From Mycobacterium sp. E183 (GTDB lineage Bacteria; Actinomycetota; Actinomycetes; Mycobacteriales; Mycobacteriaceae): a DNA stretch of 64,000 nt. The position numbers and the translations under genes were made by a program. This document shows positions 28,477 to 39,234 of this stretch, piece by piece. Within the stretch, counting starts at the first letter, position 1; every line of letters starts with the position of its first letter. The notes beneath the pieces are model-generated. The model was not told the origin of the DNA and ran no database searches. It saw only the letters and a list, made by a program, of their open reading frames with translations. The stretch lies in contig NZ_LZJN01000160.1 in the NCBI RefSeq assembly GCF_001667735.1, forward strand, positions 1 through 64,000, read 5' to 3'.

Positions 28477-30297
28477 TCATCCCCACATCCGCGAGATCAA
28501 TGCGCGGAGCCAGACGTTAGCGGCGGCGACGGCCCGAGAATCCCGGTGAGCCAACAACTTACCCTCTTCCTTTGAAAAAGAGTGGGCGATCACGGCCGGT
28601 CGTTCCTTCGTTCGCTTCGGCGATTCCCGCTCGAGCTCGGTGAGGCGTTCGCGTGCCAGGTCGACGTCCGCGCTGTCGCGCGTGAGTACCACGAGGCCGC
28701 TGCGAAACCAGGGAAAGGTCGAAAGCGATTGCATCGCCAAGGAATCGAAGAGACACGGGTACCATCCGGCCGAAGCGAACAAGTCGAGCCAGTGTGACAT
28801 CGGCCGCCCGTTGAAGTAGCCCACCCCCGACCGGCCCGCGGCGCCCGAGAAGACAATGCGCCCACTCGCATGCCGAACGATGTTCCCGAAGAACGCTGAC
28901 TCCGACGCCTCTGAAAGTCGCTGCGAAGGCTGCACACACATCACCAGATCGAAAGTCGCCCCCAGGTCCACCGGCTCCATCACATTGGCTCGCACATACT
29001 CATCGGCTCCGAGGTGGGCCGGTGGCCGGTCACTGGCATCCACGCCCGTGATCCGTTCCGCTCCATGAGAAGCGAAATACTTCAAGTACGCCCCGGACTC
29101 CCGACCGATCGCCAGGACCGATACGGGGCAATAGCGCTCTGCCAGATAACGAAAAGGCGGTATATCCGCATATAACGCGGTCTTCGACCGCCGACCCTTC
29201 CCCGACGGGCGCTTCACGCGCCGTCGGGCAGATTTTGTCTCGCGCGGGCCGTCCAGGAACTTCAGGTCGGACGCCAAACCGGAGACGTCGGCCGCCGGGT
29301 TGAATATTCGGTCAATCGACCTCACGACCTTTTGCAGCGGCGTGCAATTGATGGCCGGTTGCGCCGTCAATGCCTGGTAACCCGGGGTAACGGGGTCGCA
29401 GACGACATCGTCCGGCCACGCCAATTCTGTGCCGGAGAAGTCCGCGTAATTGAGCGCTTCGCGGGTCAAATCCTCCGCGCTGAACGATGGTCCGCGAATG
29501 ATGCGGTCGTATACCACCTTCCAGTGAATCCCATGCGCGAAATCCAGCCGATACCGATTCCGCTCCAGATTGGCGATCCAGCCGACCAAGATCTTGCTGG
29601 TGAACTGGTCGACGCTGCGGACCGGGAAGTGGGCGATCGTGACGTCGGTCAACTTCACCTTGCGCAGCGACCGACCGCGGTAGGTGGCGCCGTGGTTGCC
29701 TTGCTTGATCCGTAACTTCTTATCCATTTTCGGCTTGGTGACGATGATCGGTTTCCACCACGCGCGCTCCTCCGCCCTCCGGTAAGTGATACTCCTTAGG
29801 GGATCCGAGGCATTGCCGTCCGGACCCGAAGGAGCCGGAATATAGGTGCGCCAGCGATATTGGGCCTGAGTACCGGGGCGCATCGCGCGCAATTGCCCGT
29901 ATAGCGCATCCCGCGATGGTGCGACGATGAATTCGTCGGCGTCCAATAGGAACACAAAAAGGGGCCTGAATTTAGGCACTACCCTGCGGTACACCCCGGT
30001 GACGATTTCCGCCTGGAAATGACCCACAATCGGATCGTCGAACAGAATTATGGGCAATCCCTCTCGTTGCAGCTCGACGAGGATTTGGCGGGTGTCGTCG
30101 ACCGAATCGTTGTCGACGATGGCCAGCGCATCCATGAAGCACAAATTGTGTCGGACGAAAGCCTCGATAACATCGGCCTCGTTCTTCACCATCGCGATCC
30201 CGAGGGCTTCGGTCATGCTTGTGACGTGGTGTCGATTTTCATCGTGGATCGAACCTTTCGGCGGGGTGCGCGCAGGCGGCATCAGGGCATCGCCCAT
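28477..30297 (-). CDS. Glycosyltransferase-methyltransferase fusion protein
   Basis: The 606-residue product joins two enzymes. The N-terminal half is a GT2/GT92-like GT-A domain: ALGIAMVKNEADVIEAFVRH near residue 30, VDNDSVDDT, and FLLDADEFI near 120 (the DxD motif). After a basic linker near residue 355 a second domain with a SAM-fold pattern follows (VLAIGRESGAYLKYFA near 390, ITGVDASD, FDLVMCVQPSQRL), though its glycine loop is weak and may bind poorly. In M. tuberculosis I recall separate glycosyltransferase (Rv1500) and methyltransferase genes in this neighbourhood. ATG 30297 is preferred (GAGGAAG nine bases upstream); ATG 30216 directly before the GT fold is possible, and the open frame reaches 30417. 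It probably acts on the glycolipid before DrrABC export. Confidence 0.78.
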   Translation of the reverse strand: MGDALMPPARTPPKGSIHDENRHHVTSMTEALGIAMVKNEADVIEAFVRHNLCFMDALAIVDNDSVDDTRQILVELQREGLPIILFDDPIVGHFQAEIVTGVYRRVVPKFRPLFVFLLDADEFIVAPSRDALYGQLRAMRPGTQAQYRWRTYIPAPSGPDGNASDPLRSITYRRAEERAWWKPIIVTKPKMDKKLRIKQGNHGATYRGRSLRKVKLTDVTIAHFPVRSVDQFTSKILVGWIANLERNRYRLDFAHGIHWKVVYDRIIRGPSFSAEDLTREALNYADFSGTELAWPDDVVCDPVTPGYQALTAQPAINCTPLQKVVRSIDRIFNPAADVSGLASDLKFLDGPRETKSARRRVKRPSGKGRRSKTALYADIPPFRYLAERYCPVSVLAIGRESGAYLKYFASHGAERITGVDASDRPPAHLGADEYVRANVMEPVDLGATFDLVMCVQPSQRLSEASESAFFGNIVRHASGRIVFSGAAGRSGVGYFNGRPMSHWLDLFASAGWYPCLFDSLAMQSLSTFPWFRSGLVVLTRDSADVDLARERLTELERESPKRTKERPAVIAHSFSKEEGKLLAHRDSRAVAAANVWLRALISRMWG

Positions 30298-30468
30298 TAT
30301 TCCGGCTTCCTCAGGGCTTCGGGCCGCCTTCGACCCATCGCCGCCGAACTCTCGCCCCGTGGCCGCGCCGGGTGCGGCGCGTGGTCGCGGGAATCCTTGA
30401 AGCCCAAGGGGAGTCATACCCTCCCCGGAACACGTAGAAATGACATAGCCCGCACGGCGGGCACCCGC

Positions 30469-31755
30469 TCAGCCCGCGACGGCTCCCGGCTCGAAGAAAG
30501 GCGCACCGTATTCGGTCACCGGCGTGAACCCGCGCTTGCGCGCCCTTTCGGCGGCCTTGCGGATCAGCGCATAGATGCCGACGAACGCGGCGTGGTCGGT
30601 CGCCACGAACGGGGTCAGCAGCCGGTTGTGCACCAGCGAGAAGGCCACGCCGCTCGACGGGTCGGTCCAGCCGAGCGAACCGCCCAGCCCGACGTGGCCG
30701 AAGCCGGGCATCACGTTGCCGATGGGCAGGCTGTGGTAGCCCAAGTGGAAAGCCAGCGGCATGAACAGGTTTCGGTCCGGACGCAGGCTCCGCCGACCGG
30801 TCAGGCCGGCGACCAACTCGCGGGACAGGAACCGGATGCCGTCGACCTCGCCGCCGTTCGCGATGGCGCCGTACATCCGTGCCAGCCCGCGGGCCGTCGC
30901 CACCCCGTTGGCCGCGGGGATCTCCGCGTCCAGCAAGGGGGTGTCGCCCTGGACCGCGGCGACCATGCCCGGGAAGTACATGGACCGGAAGCCGCCGGAC
31001 AGCTCGTTGGCGACCTTGCGCGTCACAAAGCTGAGGACCGGGTTCCGCACCAGGTTCTGCGGCGCGATGATCTCGGCCACCCGCGTCGGCGCCCCGGCCG
31101 GCGGGCGACCCAGGTACAACCCGTCGGTACCCAGTGGCTCGGCGAGCTCCTCGCGGATCAGGGCTCGCATGCCCTTTCCGGTCACGCCCCGGGCGAGGCC
31201 GGACATCAGCCAGCCGAAGGTCAGCGCGTGGTACGCCGACTTGCCCAGCAGCCGCCCCGGCGACGCCGCGGCCAGCCGTTCCTCCATCACGACGTGGTCG
31301 AGCAAGTCTTCACTGCTGGCGCCCCGCAGTCCCGACAAGCCGGCGGCGTGCCGCATCACGTCGCGCACGGTGAGGTTGCCCTTGCCGTTGGCGCCGAACT
31401 CCGGCCAGTACTCGGCGACGGGGGCCTCGTAGTCGATCAGCCCGCGGTCGGCGAGGCGGTGGATGACGGTGGCGGCCATGCCTTTGGTCGCCGAGAACAC
31501 CATCGGTGCGCTGTCGGCCGACCACGGCCGGTGGCCACCGCGATCGGACCAGCCGGTCCACACGTCGACGACGGGTTGACCGTCGAGGTACACGGCCAGC
31601 GCGCCGCCGCCGAACCGGCGGGCGGGAAACATCGTGGAAAAGCTGCGAACGACGCATCCGAAGTGTGAGTCCGCCGCGCCGGACACACGGTGACCTGCGT
31701 CAAGGTCATCGTGGACAGGGACCGCGCGGCGATCGACTCGGTTTTCCACCGTCAC
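30469..31755 (-). CDS. lipL: Serine beta-lactamase-fold esterase/lipase LipL
   Basis: The 428-residue protein is a class C beta-lactamase-like hydrolase with the catalytic SATK motif (Ser88, Lys91) and VMRHAAGLSGL near residue 140. It matches M. tuberculosis LipL (Rv1497) nearly throughout, including length, and lies in the same position beside meaB. LipL hydrolyses short-chain esters; the physiological substrate is unsettled. The start GTG 31755 agrees with the M. tuberculosis N-terminus and has no ribosome site, so a leaderless transcript is possible. It is the boundary between the variable glycolipid cluster and conserved core. Confidence 0.92.
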   Translation of the reverse strand: MTVENRVDRRAVPVHDDLDAGHRVSGAADSHFGCVVRSFSTMFPARRFGGGALAVYLDGQPVVDVWTGWSDRGGHRPWSADSAPMVFSATKGMAATVIHRLADRGLIDYEAPVAEYWPEFGANGKGNLTVRDVMRHAAGLSGLRGASSEDLLDHVVMEERLAAASPGRLLGKSAYHALTFGWLMSGLARGVTGKGMRALIREELAEPLGTDGLYLGRPPAGAPTRVAEIIAPQNLVRNPVLSFVTRKVANELSGGFRSMYFPGMVAAVQGDTPLLDAEIPAANGVATARGLARMYGAIANGGEVDGIRFLSRELVAGLTGRRSLRPDRNLFMPLAFHLGYHSLPIGNVMPGFGHVGLGGSLGWTDPSSGVAFSLVHNRLLTPFVATDHAAFVGIYALIRKAAERARKRGFTPVTEYGAPFFEPGAVAG

Positions 31756-31818
31756 AATGTCAAATTTACTTGGATTTCACACCTTCCCGGAGCGAAATCT
31801 AGATTGTTTACCTATCCG

Positions 31819-32808
31819 TTAGTCTGACGCTGCCGTCAATATTTGCTCGGCGGCCAGCGCGGGGGTCAGTTCTCCCGCCTTGACCTGGCGCTCGACATCG
31901 GCGCGCATCTTGCGCACCTTGGGGTTGGCCAGCACCCGGTCCAAGACGGTGTCGCGCACCATCTGCCATGTCCAGTCGACCTGCTGGGCGCGCCGGCGCG
32001 CCTCGAACTCGCCGGCCTCGGTGAGCACCTGCCGATGGCGTTCGATGGTGTCCCACAGCTCCGTCAGACCGGTCCCCTCCATCGCGCTCATGGTGAGAAC
32101 CGGTGGCCGCCAAAGTGTTTCGCGCGGGTGTATCAGCCTGATGGCCGAGGACAGTTCCCGGGCGGCCACCCGCGCCTCGGCGAGGTGTTCGCCGTCGGCC
32201 TTGTTCACCACCACGATGTCGGCCAGCTCGAGCACGCCCTTCTTGATGCCCTGCAGCTCATCGCCGCCGCGCGCCAGTGTCAGCAGGACGAACGTGTCGA
32301 CCATGTTGGCCACCGTCACCTCGGACTGACCGACGCCGACGGTCTCGATGATGATCACGTCGAAACCGGCGGCCTCCAACAACACCACCGTCTCGCGGGT
32401 GGCCTTTGCTACGCCGCCCAGCGTGCCGGACGTCGGCGACGGGCGGACGTACGCGTCCGGGTGCACGGCCAGGCGCGCCATCCGGGTCTTGTCGCCGAGG
32501 ATCGATCCGCCGCTGCGCGTCGACGACGGGTCGACGGCCAATACCGCCACCCGGTGGCCGTGCTCGATCAGGTGCATGCCGAGGGCCTCGATGGTGGTCG
32601 ACTTGCCCACCCCGGGTGTTCCGGTGATGCCGACGCGATGTGCGTTGCCCGCGTCGGGCGTCAGCTCCAGCAGCAGCCGCTGCGCCTTCTCGTGATGATC
32701 GGCGCGGGTGGACTCCAGCAGCGTGATGGCCCGTGGCAGCGCCGCCCTGTCGCCACGGCGAACGGCGTCGGCCAGGTCGTCGACGGAATCGCTCTTGCGG
32801 CCGGCCAT
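31819..32808 (-). CDS. meaB: Methylmalonyl-CoA mutase GTPase chaperone
   Basis: The 329-residue G3E-type GTPase has the P-loop GITGTPGVGKST near residue 60 and AVDPSSTRSGGSILGDKTRM near 100, hallmarks of MeaB/ArgK. It guards and reloads adenosylcobalamin in methylmalonyl-CoA mutase. Its ATG abuts the mutB stop with no base between (TAG ATG), so the two are translationally coupled. In M. tuberculosis the homologue Rv1496 is separated from mutB by the mazE4-mazF4 pair, which is absent here. Confidence 0.95.
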   Translation of the reverse strand: MAGRKSDSVDDLADAVRRGDRAALPRAITLLESTRADHHEKAQRLLLELTPDAGNAHRVGITGTPGVGKSTTIEALGMHLIEHGHRVAVLAVDPSSTRSGGSILGDKTRMARLAVHPDAYVRPSPTSGTLGGVAKATRETVVLLEAAGFDVIIIETVGVGQSEVTVANMVDTFVLLTLARGGDELQGIKKGVLELADIVVVNKADGEHLAEARVAARELSSAIRLIHPRETLWRPPVLTMSAMEGTGLTELWDTIERHRQVLTEAGEFEARRRAQQVDWTWQMVRDTVLDRVLANPKVRKMRADVERQVKAGELTPALAAEQILTAASD

Positions 32809-35061
<2,253 letters not shown>

Positions 35062-35066
35062 TGCGG

Positions 35067-36944
35067 CTACGCTCCCAGTCGAGTGAGCAGGTTCGAAAGG
35101 GCTTCGACCGCATTGATTTTCGCGGTCAGGAACTCGTCGGGCCGGTGCTCGGCGTCGCCCAGGGCCTTTTCGGGTCCGGCCAGGTAGACCCGCGCCACCC
35201 CGGCGGCCCGCGCCGCCTCGACGATCGCCGCGGCCCCCTCCCCGTAGCGCTTGTCGGTGCCGCAGATAACGGCCGCGCCGGGCGACCCGGCGTCGGCGAC
35301 GGCCTTTGCGACGCCCGTGGCGTCGACGGTTCCGGGGTTGACGGCTTCGATGCCGCCCGACGCCAGCAGGTTGGCGGCGAAGGTGGCGCGGATGTTGTGC
35401 TCGGCCAGCGGACCCAGCGGCAGCAGCAGCACCCGCGGTCGCGCTCCGGTGCGGGCCAGGAACGCATCGGAGCGATCGCGTAGCGCCTCGAACGCGGCGG
35501 CATACCGCCGCAGGTTGCCGGCGGCCAGCGGCGAACCTGGCGAATCTTCTTGCGGCAGAGCCGGCTCCGTCAGATTCGGGAACTCGTTGACACCGGTGAT
35601 CGCGGTGCGCCGATGCGCGATGTCGTCGGCGCGTCGCGCGGCCACTTCGGCGATCTGGCCGGCGACGTAGTCGCGCGCGTCGACGAAACCGCCGTGGGCC
35701 TCGATGGCCTGGAAGTGCTCCCAGGCCCGCTCGGCGAGCCGCGCGGTGAGGTCTTCGACGAACCAGGACCCGCCGGCGGGGTCCAGCACCCGGCCGACGT
35801 GCGACTCCTCCAGGAGCAGCAACTGGGTGTTGCGGGCGATCCGGCGCGCGAAGCTTCTCGCCGTGCCCGGGAAGCCGCCCGGGATCGCCACGTCGAACGG
35901 CAGCACCAGCACGGTGTCGGCGCCGCCGACGCCCGCGCCGAACGCGGCCAGCGTGCAGCGCAGCATGTTCACCCACGGGTCGCGCTGGGTCATCATCGGC
36001 AGCGACGTCTCGGCGTGCACGGTGACGGCGCCGCCGTCCGGGTCGCCGACGACCTCGGCGACCCGCGCCCACAGGCGGCGCACCGCCCGCATCTTGGCGA
36101 GCGTGACGAACTGGTCGTCGTCGGCGGCCAGCCGGAAGCTGATCTGCCGCAACGCCTCGCCGATCGGCACGCCCGATTCGGTGAGCCGCCGCAGGTAGTC
36201 CACCCCGGCGGCCACGGTGCCGGCCAGCTCCCAGGTCGCGTTGGCGCCCAGGTTGTGGAAGGCCGGACCGTCGACGGTGATCGCACGCACGCCGCGCTCT
36301 CGGGCCGCCCGCTTGGCGACCGTGACGACCTCGTCGAGCGCCGGCGCGGGACGGTCACTCAGCGCCGCGGTGAGCGGGTCGCCGCCCAGGTCGATCGACA
36401 GGAGTCCGCGCTGATCCCCCTCCACGCGGGCCGCCAACGCCAACATCGCGTCGGCGGCGGTCGAGTAGTCGGCGCCCGCATCGATGATGACCGGCGCCAT
36501 GCTCAGGTACACCCCGGCCAGGCTTTCCTCGAGCTGGTCGGCGGTCACGCCGGACTCCCCCACCCGCAGCACCAGCGCGCTCGCCCCGTTGCCCAGCGCC
36601 TCCAGCACCGCCGCGTTGACGTCCTTGGCCGCCACCCCGGCGACTCGGTCGGCCGGGAACGCCTCGGCCACCTTCCAGCCGGACTTGACGTCGTGCAGCG
36701 CGTCGGCGCCCCGCAGGTACGGCCACTCGCCCGGCAGCGGCGGTTCCGGCAGCTCGTCCAGCGCGGTGTACAGCGCCCGGATGGCGATGCCGTCATAGGT
36801 CGGGGTTTCCAGCAGCCGCTCGGGCTGGTCCCCGAGCTCCTCGGGGTCCTTCCGGGTGCTTTTCGATAGCACGCCGGCGACCGCGCTGCGCCAACGCCCG
36901 CGAACCTGTTCTAGTTCGGCGAGCTCGGGTACATCAATGGACAC
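35067..36944 (-). CDS. mutA: Methylmalonyl-CoA mutase, small subunit
   Basis: The 625-residue protein resembles MutB in its barrel and domain layout but lacks the DxHxxG cobalamin motif in its C-terminal domain, as expected for the non-catalytic partner. It includes [23 protein letters not shown] near residue 225 and [27 protein letters not shown] near 365. It forms the heterodimer with MutB. GTG 36944 with AAGGGAG seven bases upstream is the start, much shorter than the open frame. It heads the mutA-mutB-meaB operon and is divergent from the TVP38-type gene. Confidence 0.95.
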   Translation of the reverse strand: MSIDVPELAELEQVRGRWRSAVAGVLSKSTRKDPEELGDQPERLLETPTYDGIAIRALYTALDELPEPPLPGEWPYLRGADALHDVKSGWKVAEAFPADRVAGVAAKDVNAAVLEALGNGASALVLRVGESGVTADQLEESLAGVYLSMAPVIIDAGADYSTAADAMLALAARVEGDQRGLLSIDLGGDPLTAALSDRPAPALDEVVTVAKRAARERGVRAITVDGPAFHNLGANATWELAGTVAAGVDYLRRLTESGVPIGEALRQISFRLAADDDQFVTLAKMRAVRRLWARVAEVVGDPDGGAVTVHAETSLPMMTQRDPWVNMLRCTLAAFGAGVGGADTVLVLPFDVAIPGGFPGTARSFARRIARNTQLLLLEESHVGRVLDPAGGSWFVEDLTARLAERAWEHFQAIEAHGGFVDARDYVAGQIAEVAARRADDIAHRRTAITGVNEFPNLTEPALPQEDSPGSPLAAGNLRRYAAAFEALRDRSDAFLARTGARPRVLLLPLGPLAEHNIRATFAANLLASGGIEAVNPGTVDATGVAKAVADAGSPGAAVICGTDKRYGEGAAAIVEAARAAGVARVYLAGPEKALGDAEHRPDEFLTAKINAVEALSNLLTRLGA

Positions 36945-37112
36945 CGATTGCTCCCTTTTTCCCAGCAAATGGGGCCTGCGACTTACTAATGAGGCTAGTT
37001 GATCGGGCCTGTGGGCAGAAAACCGCGCGGCGCGACGAACGCGGCGGCGCGCCGATGAAACGCCAGCCTCGGGAAACGAGTTATTCACCTGGGCCCCGTA
37101 ACCTTTACAGGC

Positions 37113-37880
37113 GTGACGGCTTCCGCCACCTGCAGAATCAACCGGACTCTGCGCGACCTCGCCGGCGCGCTGGGCGCAACCGCGCGTCTGCTGTCGCGGC
37201 CCCGGGCAATCGCCACAGTGGTCGGTATCACACTGCTGATCGCCGCCGCGTCGTGGCTCCCGCTGCCCACGCCCGTGCAGATGCGCGACTGGGCACAGTC
37301 GGTCGGCCCCTGGTTTCCGCTGGCGTTCCTGGCCGCGCACATCGTGGCGACCGTGGTACCGGTCCCCCGCACGGCCTTCACCCTGGCCGCCGGCCTGCTG
37401 TTCGGCCCGCTGCTCGGTGTGGCGCTGGCCGTCGGGGCCAGCACCGCGAGCGCGGTGATCGCGATGCTGCTGGTGCGGGCGGCCGGGTGGCGGTTGAACC
37501 GCCTGGTGCGCCACCGGTCGATCGACACGGTCGACGAACGCCTGCGCCAACGGGGTTGGCTGGCCATCCTGTCGCTGCGGCTGATTCCCGCCGTGCCGTT
37601 CTCCGCGATCAACTACGCCGCCGGTGCGTCGACGGTGCGCCTGCTGCCGTACACGCTGGCGACGCTGGGCGGCCTGCTGCCCGGCACCGCCGCCGTGGTG
37701 ATCCTCGGAGACGCCCTCGCCGGACACCCCAACTCGCTGCTGTACCTCGTCTCGCTGTGCACGGCGACGCTGGGTTTGACGGGCTTGATCATCGAGATCC
37801 GCCATTTCCGCCGGCACCATCGCCGGGCAGACAGTCCCGTCGACGACGAGCCCTCCCCCCAGCCGGCCACCGTTCGCTGA
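37113..37880 (+). CDS. TVP38/TMEM64-family membrane protein (Rv1491c-like)
   Basis: The 255-residue integral membrane protein has about five hydrophobic segments and the SNARE-associated/VTT domain, with VPRTAFTLAAGLLFGPLLGVALAV-like sequence near residue 85 and LRLIPAVPFSAINYAAG near 160, features of the DedA/TVP38 superfamily of lipid scramblase-like or transporter-like proteins. It corresponds in place and type to Rv1491c. GTG 37113 is taken as the start. Function in mycobacteria is not established. It diverges from mutA across 168 bases that must hold both promoters. Confidence 0.86.
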   Translation: MTASATCRINRTLRDLAGALGATARLLSRPRAIATVVGITLLIAAASWLPLPTPVQMRDWAQSVGPWFPLAFLAAHIVATVVPVPRTAFTLAAGLLFGPLLGVALAVGASTASAVIAMLLVRAAGWRLNRLVRHRSIDTVDERLRQRGWLAILSLRLIPAVPFSAINYAAGASTVRLLPYTLATLGGLLPGTAAVVILGDALAGHPNSLLYLVSLCTATLGLTGLIIEIRHFRRHHRRADSPVDDEPSPQPATVR

Positions 37881-37968
37881 CCAGATCTCGCTAATCGCCA
37901 CGGCCGCTGGGCCGAAGCTGGCAAGCTGGGGCCTCAGAGACCTACCGGCATCGCGCGCTCAAGGGGGG

Positions 37969-38808
37969 GTGTTGGCCGGAACCCACGTGCAATATCCGCT
38001 GCCACAACGCTCCAGGATGCATTCCGCGTTGCTGGCGATCGCGGCGTTGTTCTGCGCCATGGCCTTCGTCGCCGCGGTGTCCCAGCTGTCCAGGAACGAC
38101 GGCGCCCGCTCCCTCGCCCCACCGCCCGCCCTGGCACCGATCGACCTGCCCGCATCGAGCGCTATCGGCCCCGGCGCGGGCATCTTCGTCGAGTACGCCG
38201 ACGGGTCGGGCGGAATGGGTTGCACCGCGGGATTTTTGGTGCACACCGCCGCCGGCGAGACCGGGGTGCTGACGGCCGGTCACTGCAACCGCCCGGGCGG
38301 GCCCGGCAAGGTGACGATGAACCTGGGCGGCGTCCTCCCCTACGCGACGGTCGGCACGTTCAGCCAGACGGTCAACGAGGGTGTGCACAAGGAGCAGCAC
38401 GACATCGGCCTGGTCCTGCTCAACGGCGAAAGCGTCCCGCAGAGCGCGGCCATCGGGGCCTCCCTGCCGGTCGCGGGCGTCGCCACCAACCTGCAGATCG
38501 GCCAGGAACTCTGCAAGTTCGGCATGGGTTCCGGCGAGGCCACCTGCGGCCCGATCACGGAAGTCACCAAGAGCAAGGTCGTGTTCTTGGCGCCCGGCCA
38601 ATGCGGCGACTCCGGCGGGCCGGTCTACCTCAACGACGGCGACGGCGCCGTGCGCGCCGTCGGCATCCTCATCCGCGGGGGTGTCCCCGACCCGCCGAAG
38701 CCGGGATGTTCGGCCCCGGCGAGGTTCTCGGTGGCCGAGCTCGTCCAGCCCTGGCTGGACAAGTGGCGGCTGACCACCGTGACCGCGGTGTCGTCCGCGG
38801 CCGGCTGA
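37969..38808 (+). CDS. Secreted or anchored trypsin-like serine protease
   Basis: The 279-residue protein has one N-terminal hydrophobic segment (about residues 18-38, a signal or anchor) and a chymotrypsin-fold domain. The triad is visible: His in TAGHCN near residue 104, Asp in HDIGLVLL near 145 and Ser in GDSGGPVY near 210. Six Cys residues could form disulfides outside the membrane. GTG 37969 or TTG 37972 follow an AAGGGGGGG stretch, which is close; ATG 38017 at the hydrophobic segment is the alternative. I recall no equivalent at this position in M. tuberculosis. It is followed by a regulated small-protein gene and the two-component system. Confidence 0.85.
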   Translation: MLAGTHVQYPLPQRSRMHSALLAIAALFCAMAFVAAVSQLSRNDGARSLAPPPALAPIDLPASSAIGPGAGIFVEYADGSGGMGCTAGFLVHTAAGETGVLTAGHCNRPGGPGKVTMNLGGVLPYATVGTFSQTVNEGVHKEQHDIGLVLLNGESVPQSAAIGASLPVAGVATNLQIGQELCKFGMGSGEATCGPITEVTKSKVVFLAPGQCGDSGGPVYLNDGDGAVRAVGILIRGGVPDPPKPGCSAPARFSVAELVQPWLDKWRLTTVTAVSSAAG

Positions 38809-38829
38809 AAGTTCGCCCACCGCAAGGAT

Positions 38830-38862
38830 CTTCAGGCTGGCTTCAGGCTCGCTTTCTAATGT
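38830..38862 (+). promoter_or_regulatory. Response-regulator-type direct repeat and promoter (site A)
   Basis: CTTCAGG at 38830-38836 and CTTCAGG at 38841-38847 are exact direct repeats 11 bases apart (one helical turn). A -10-like TAATGT follows at 38857-38862, nine bases after the second repeat. This is the geometry of an OmpR-class activator site replacing a -35 box. It lies just after the protease stop and serves the small gene at 38934, with a leader of about 65 bases. Confidence 0.65.
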
Positions 38863-38933
38863 CGCGGACGTCGCGGTGCGCGGGACGCTATTGCGCACCC
38901 GACGGGGATCGATCGCCGACAGAAAGGGAGAGG

Positions 38934-39182
38934 ATGGGCCCAGTGAAGATCAAACAACTCATCGCCGGTTCACTGCTGGCGGGCGTCCTTGGGGCGACCG
39001 CGGCCGGCTTCGGCGCCGCGGTGGCCAGCGCGGATCCGCCCCCGCCCCCGCCGCCGGGACAACCCTGGGGGCCGGGACCGGGTGGGCCCGGTGGACCACC
39101 GCCGCCGCCCGGACCACCGGGCGGACCGCCGGCGCCGGGGGCTCCGGGTGGCCCCTTCCGCCCGCCACCGCCGGGGTTCTAG
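38934..39182 (+). CDS. Small secreted proline/glycine-rich protein
   Basis: The 82-residue product has a Sec signal peptide (KIKQLIAGSLLAGVLGATAA-like core, probable cleavage at ASA-D near residue 34) and a mature part of about 48 residues that is almost only Pro and Gly with a few Trp, Phe and Arg. No Cys is present in the mature part. AAGGGAGAGG lies directly before ATG 38934; GTG 38943, better spaced from that ribosome site, would shorten it by three residues. Its promoter carries the same repeat as the two-component operon, so it is probably a target of that regulator. It could bind the cell wall or the sensor's polyproline loop; no function is known. Confidence 0.75.
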   Translation: MGPVKIKQLIAGSLLAGVLGATAAGFGAAVASADPPPPPPPGQPWGPGPGGPGGPPPPPGPPGGPPAPGAPGGPFRPPPPGF

Positions 39183-39234
39183 TGCCGGGCGTGCGCTAGC
39201 GGCACCGAGCGGTGGCCGCCTCGACCCGGGGTGG

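Noticed and set aside
1..30297. Insertion sequences or transposases that might explain the mosaic cluster
   Set aside because: I found no transposase motif, terminal inverted repeats with target duplication, or integrase; the only large repeat is the inverted duplication at 25041-25317.
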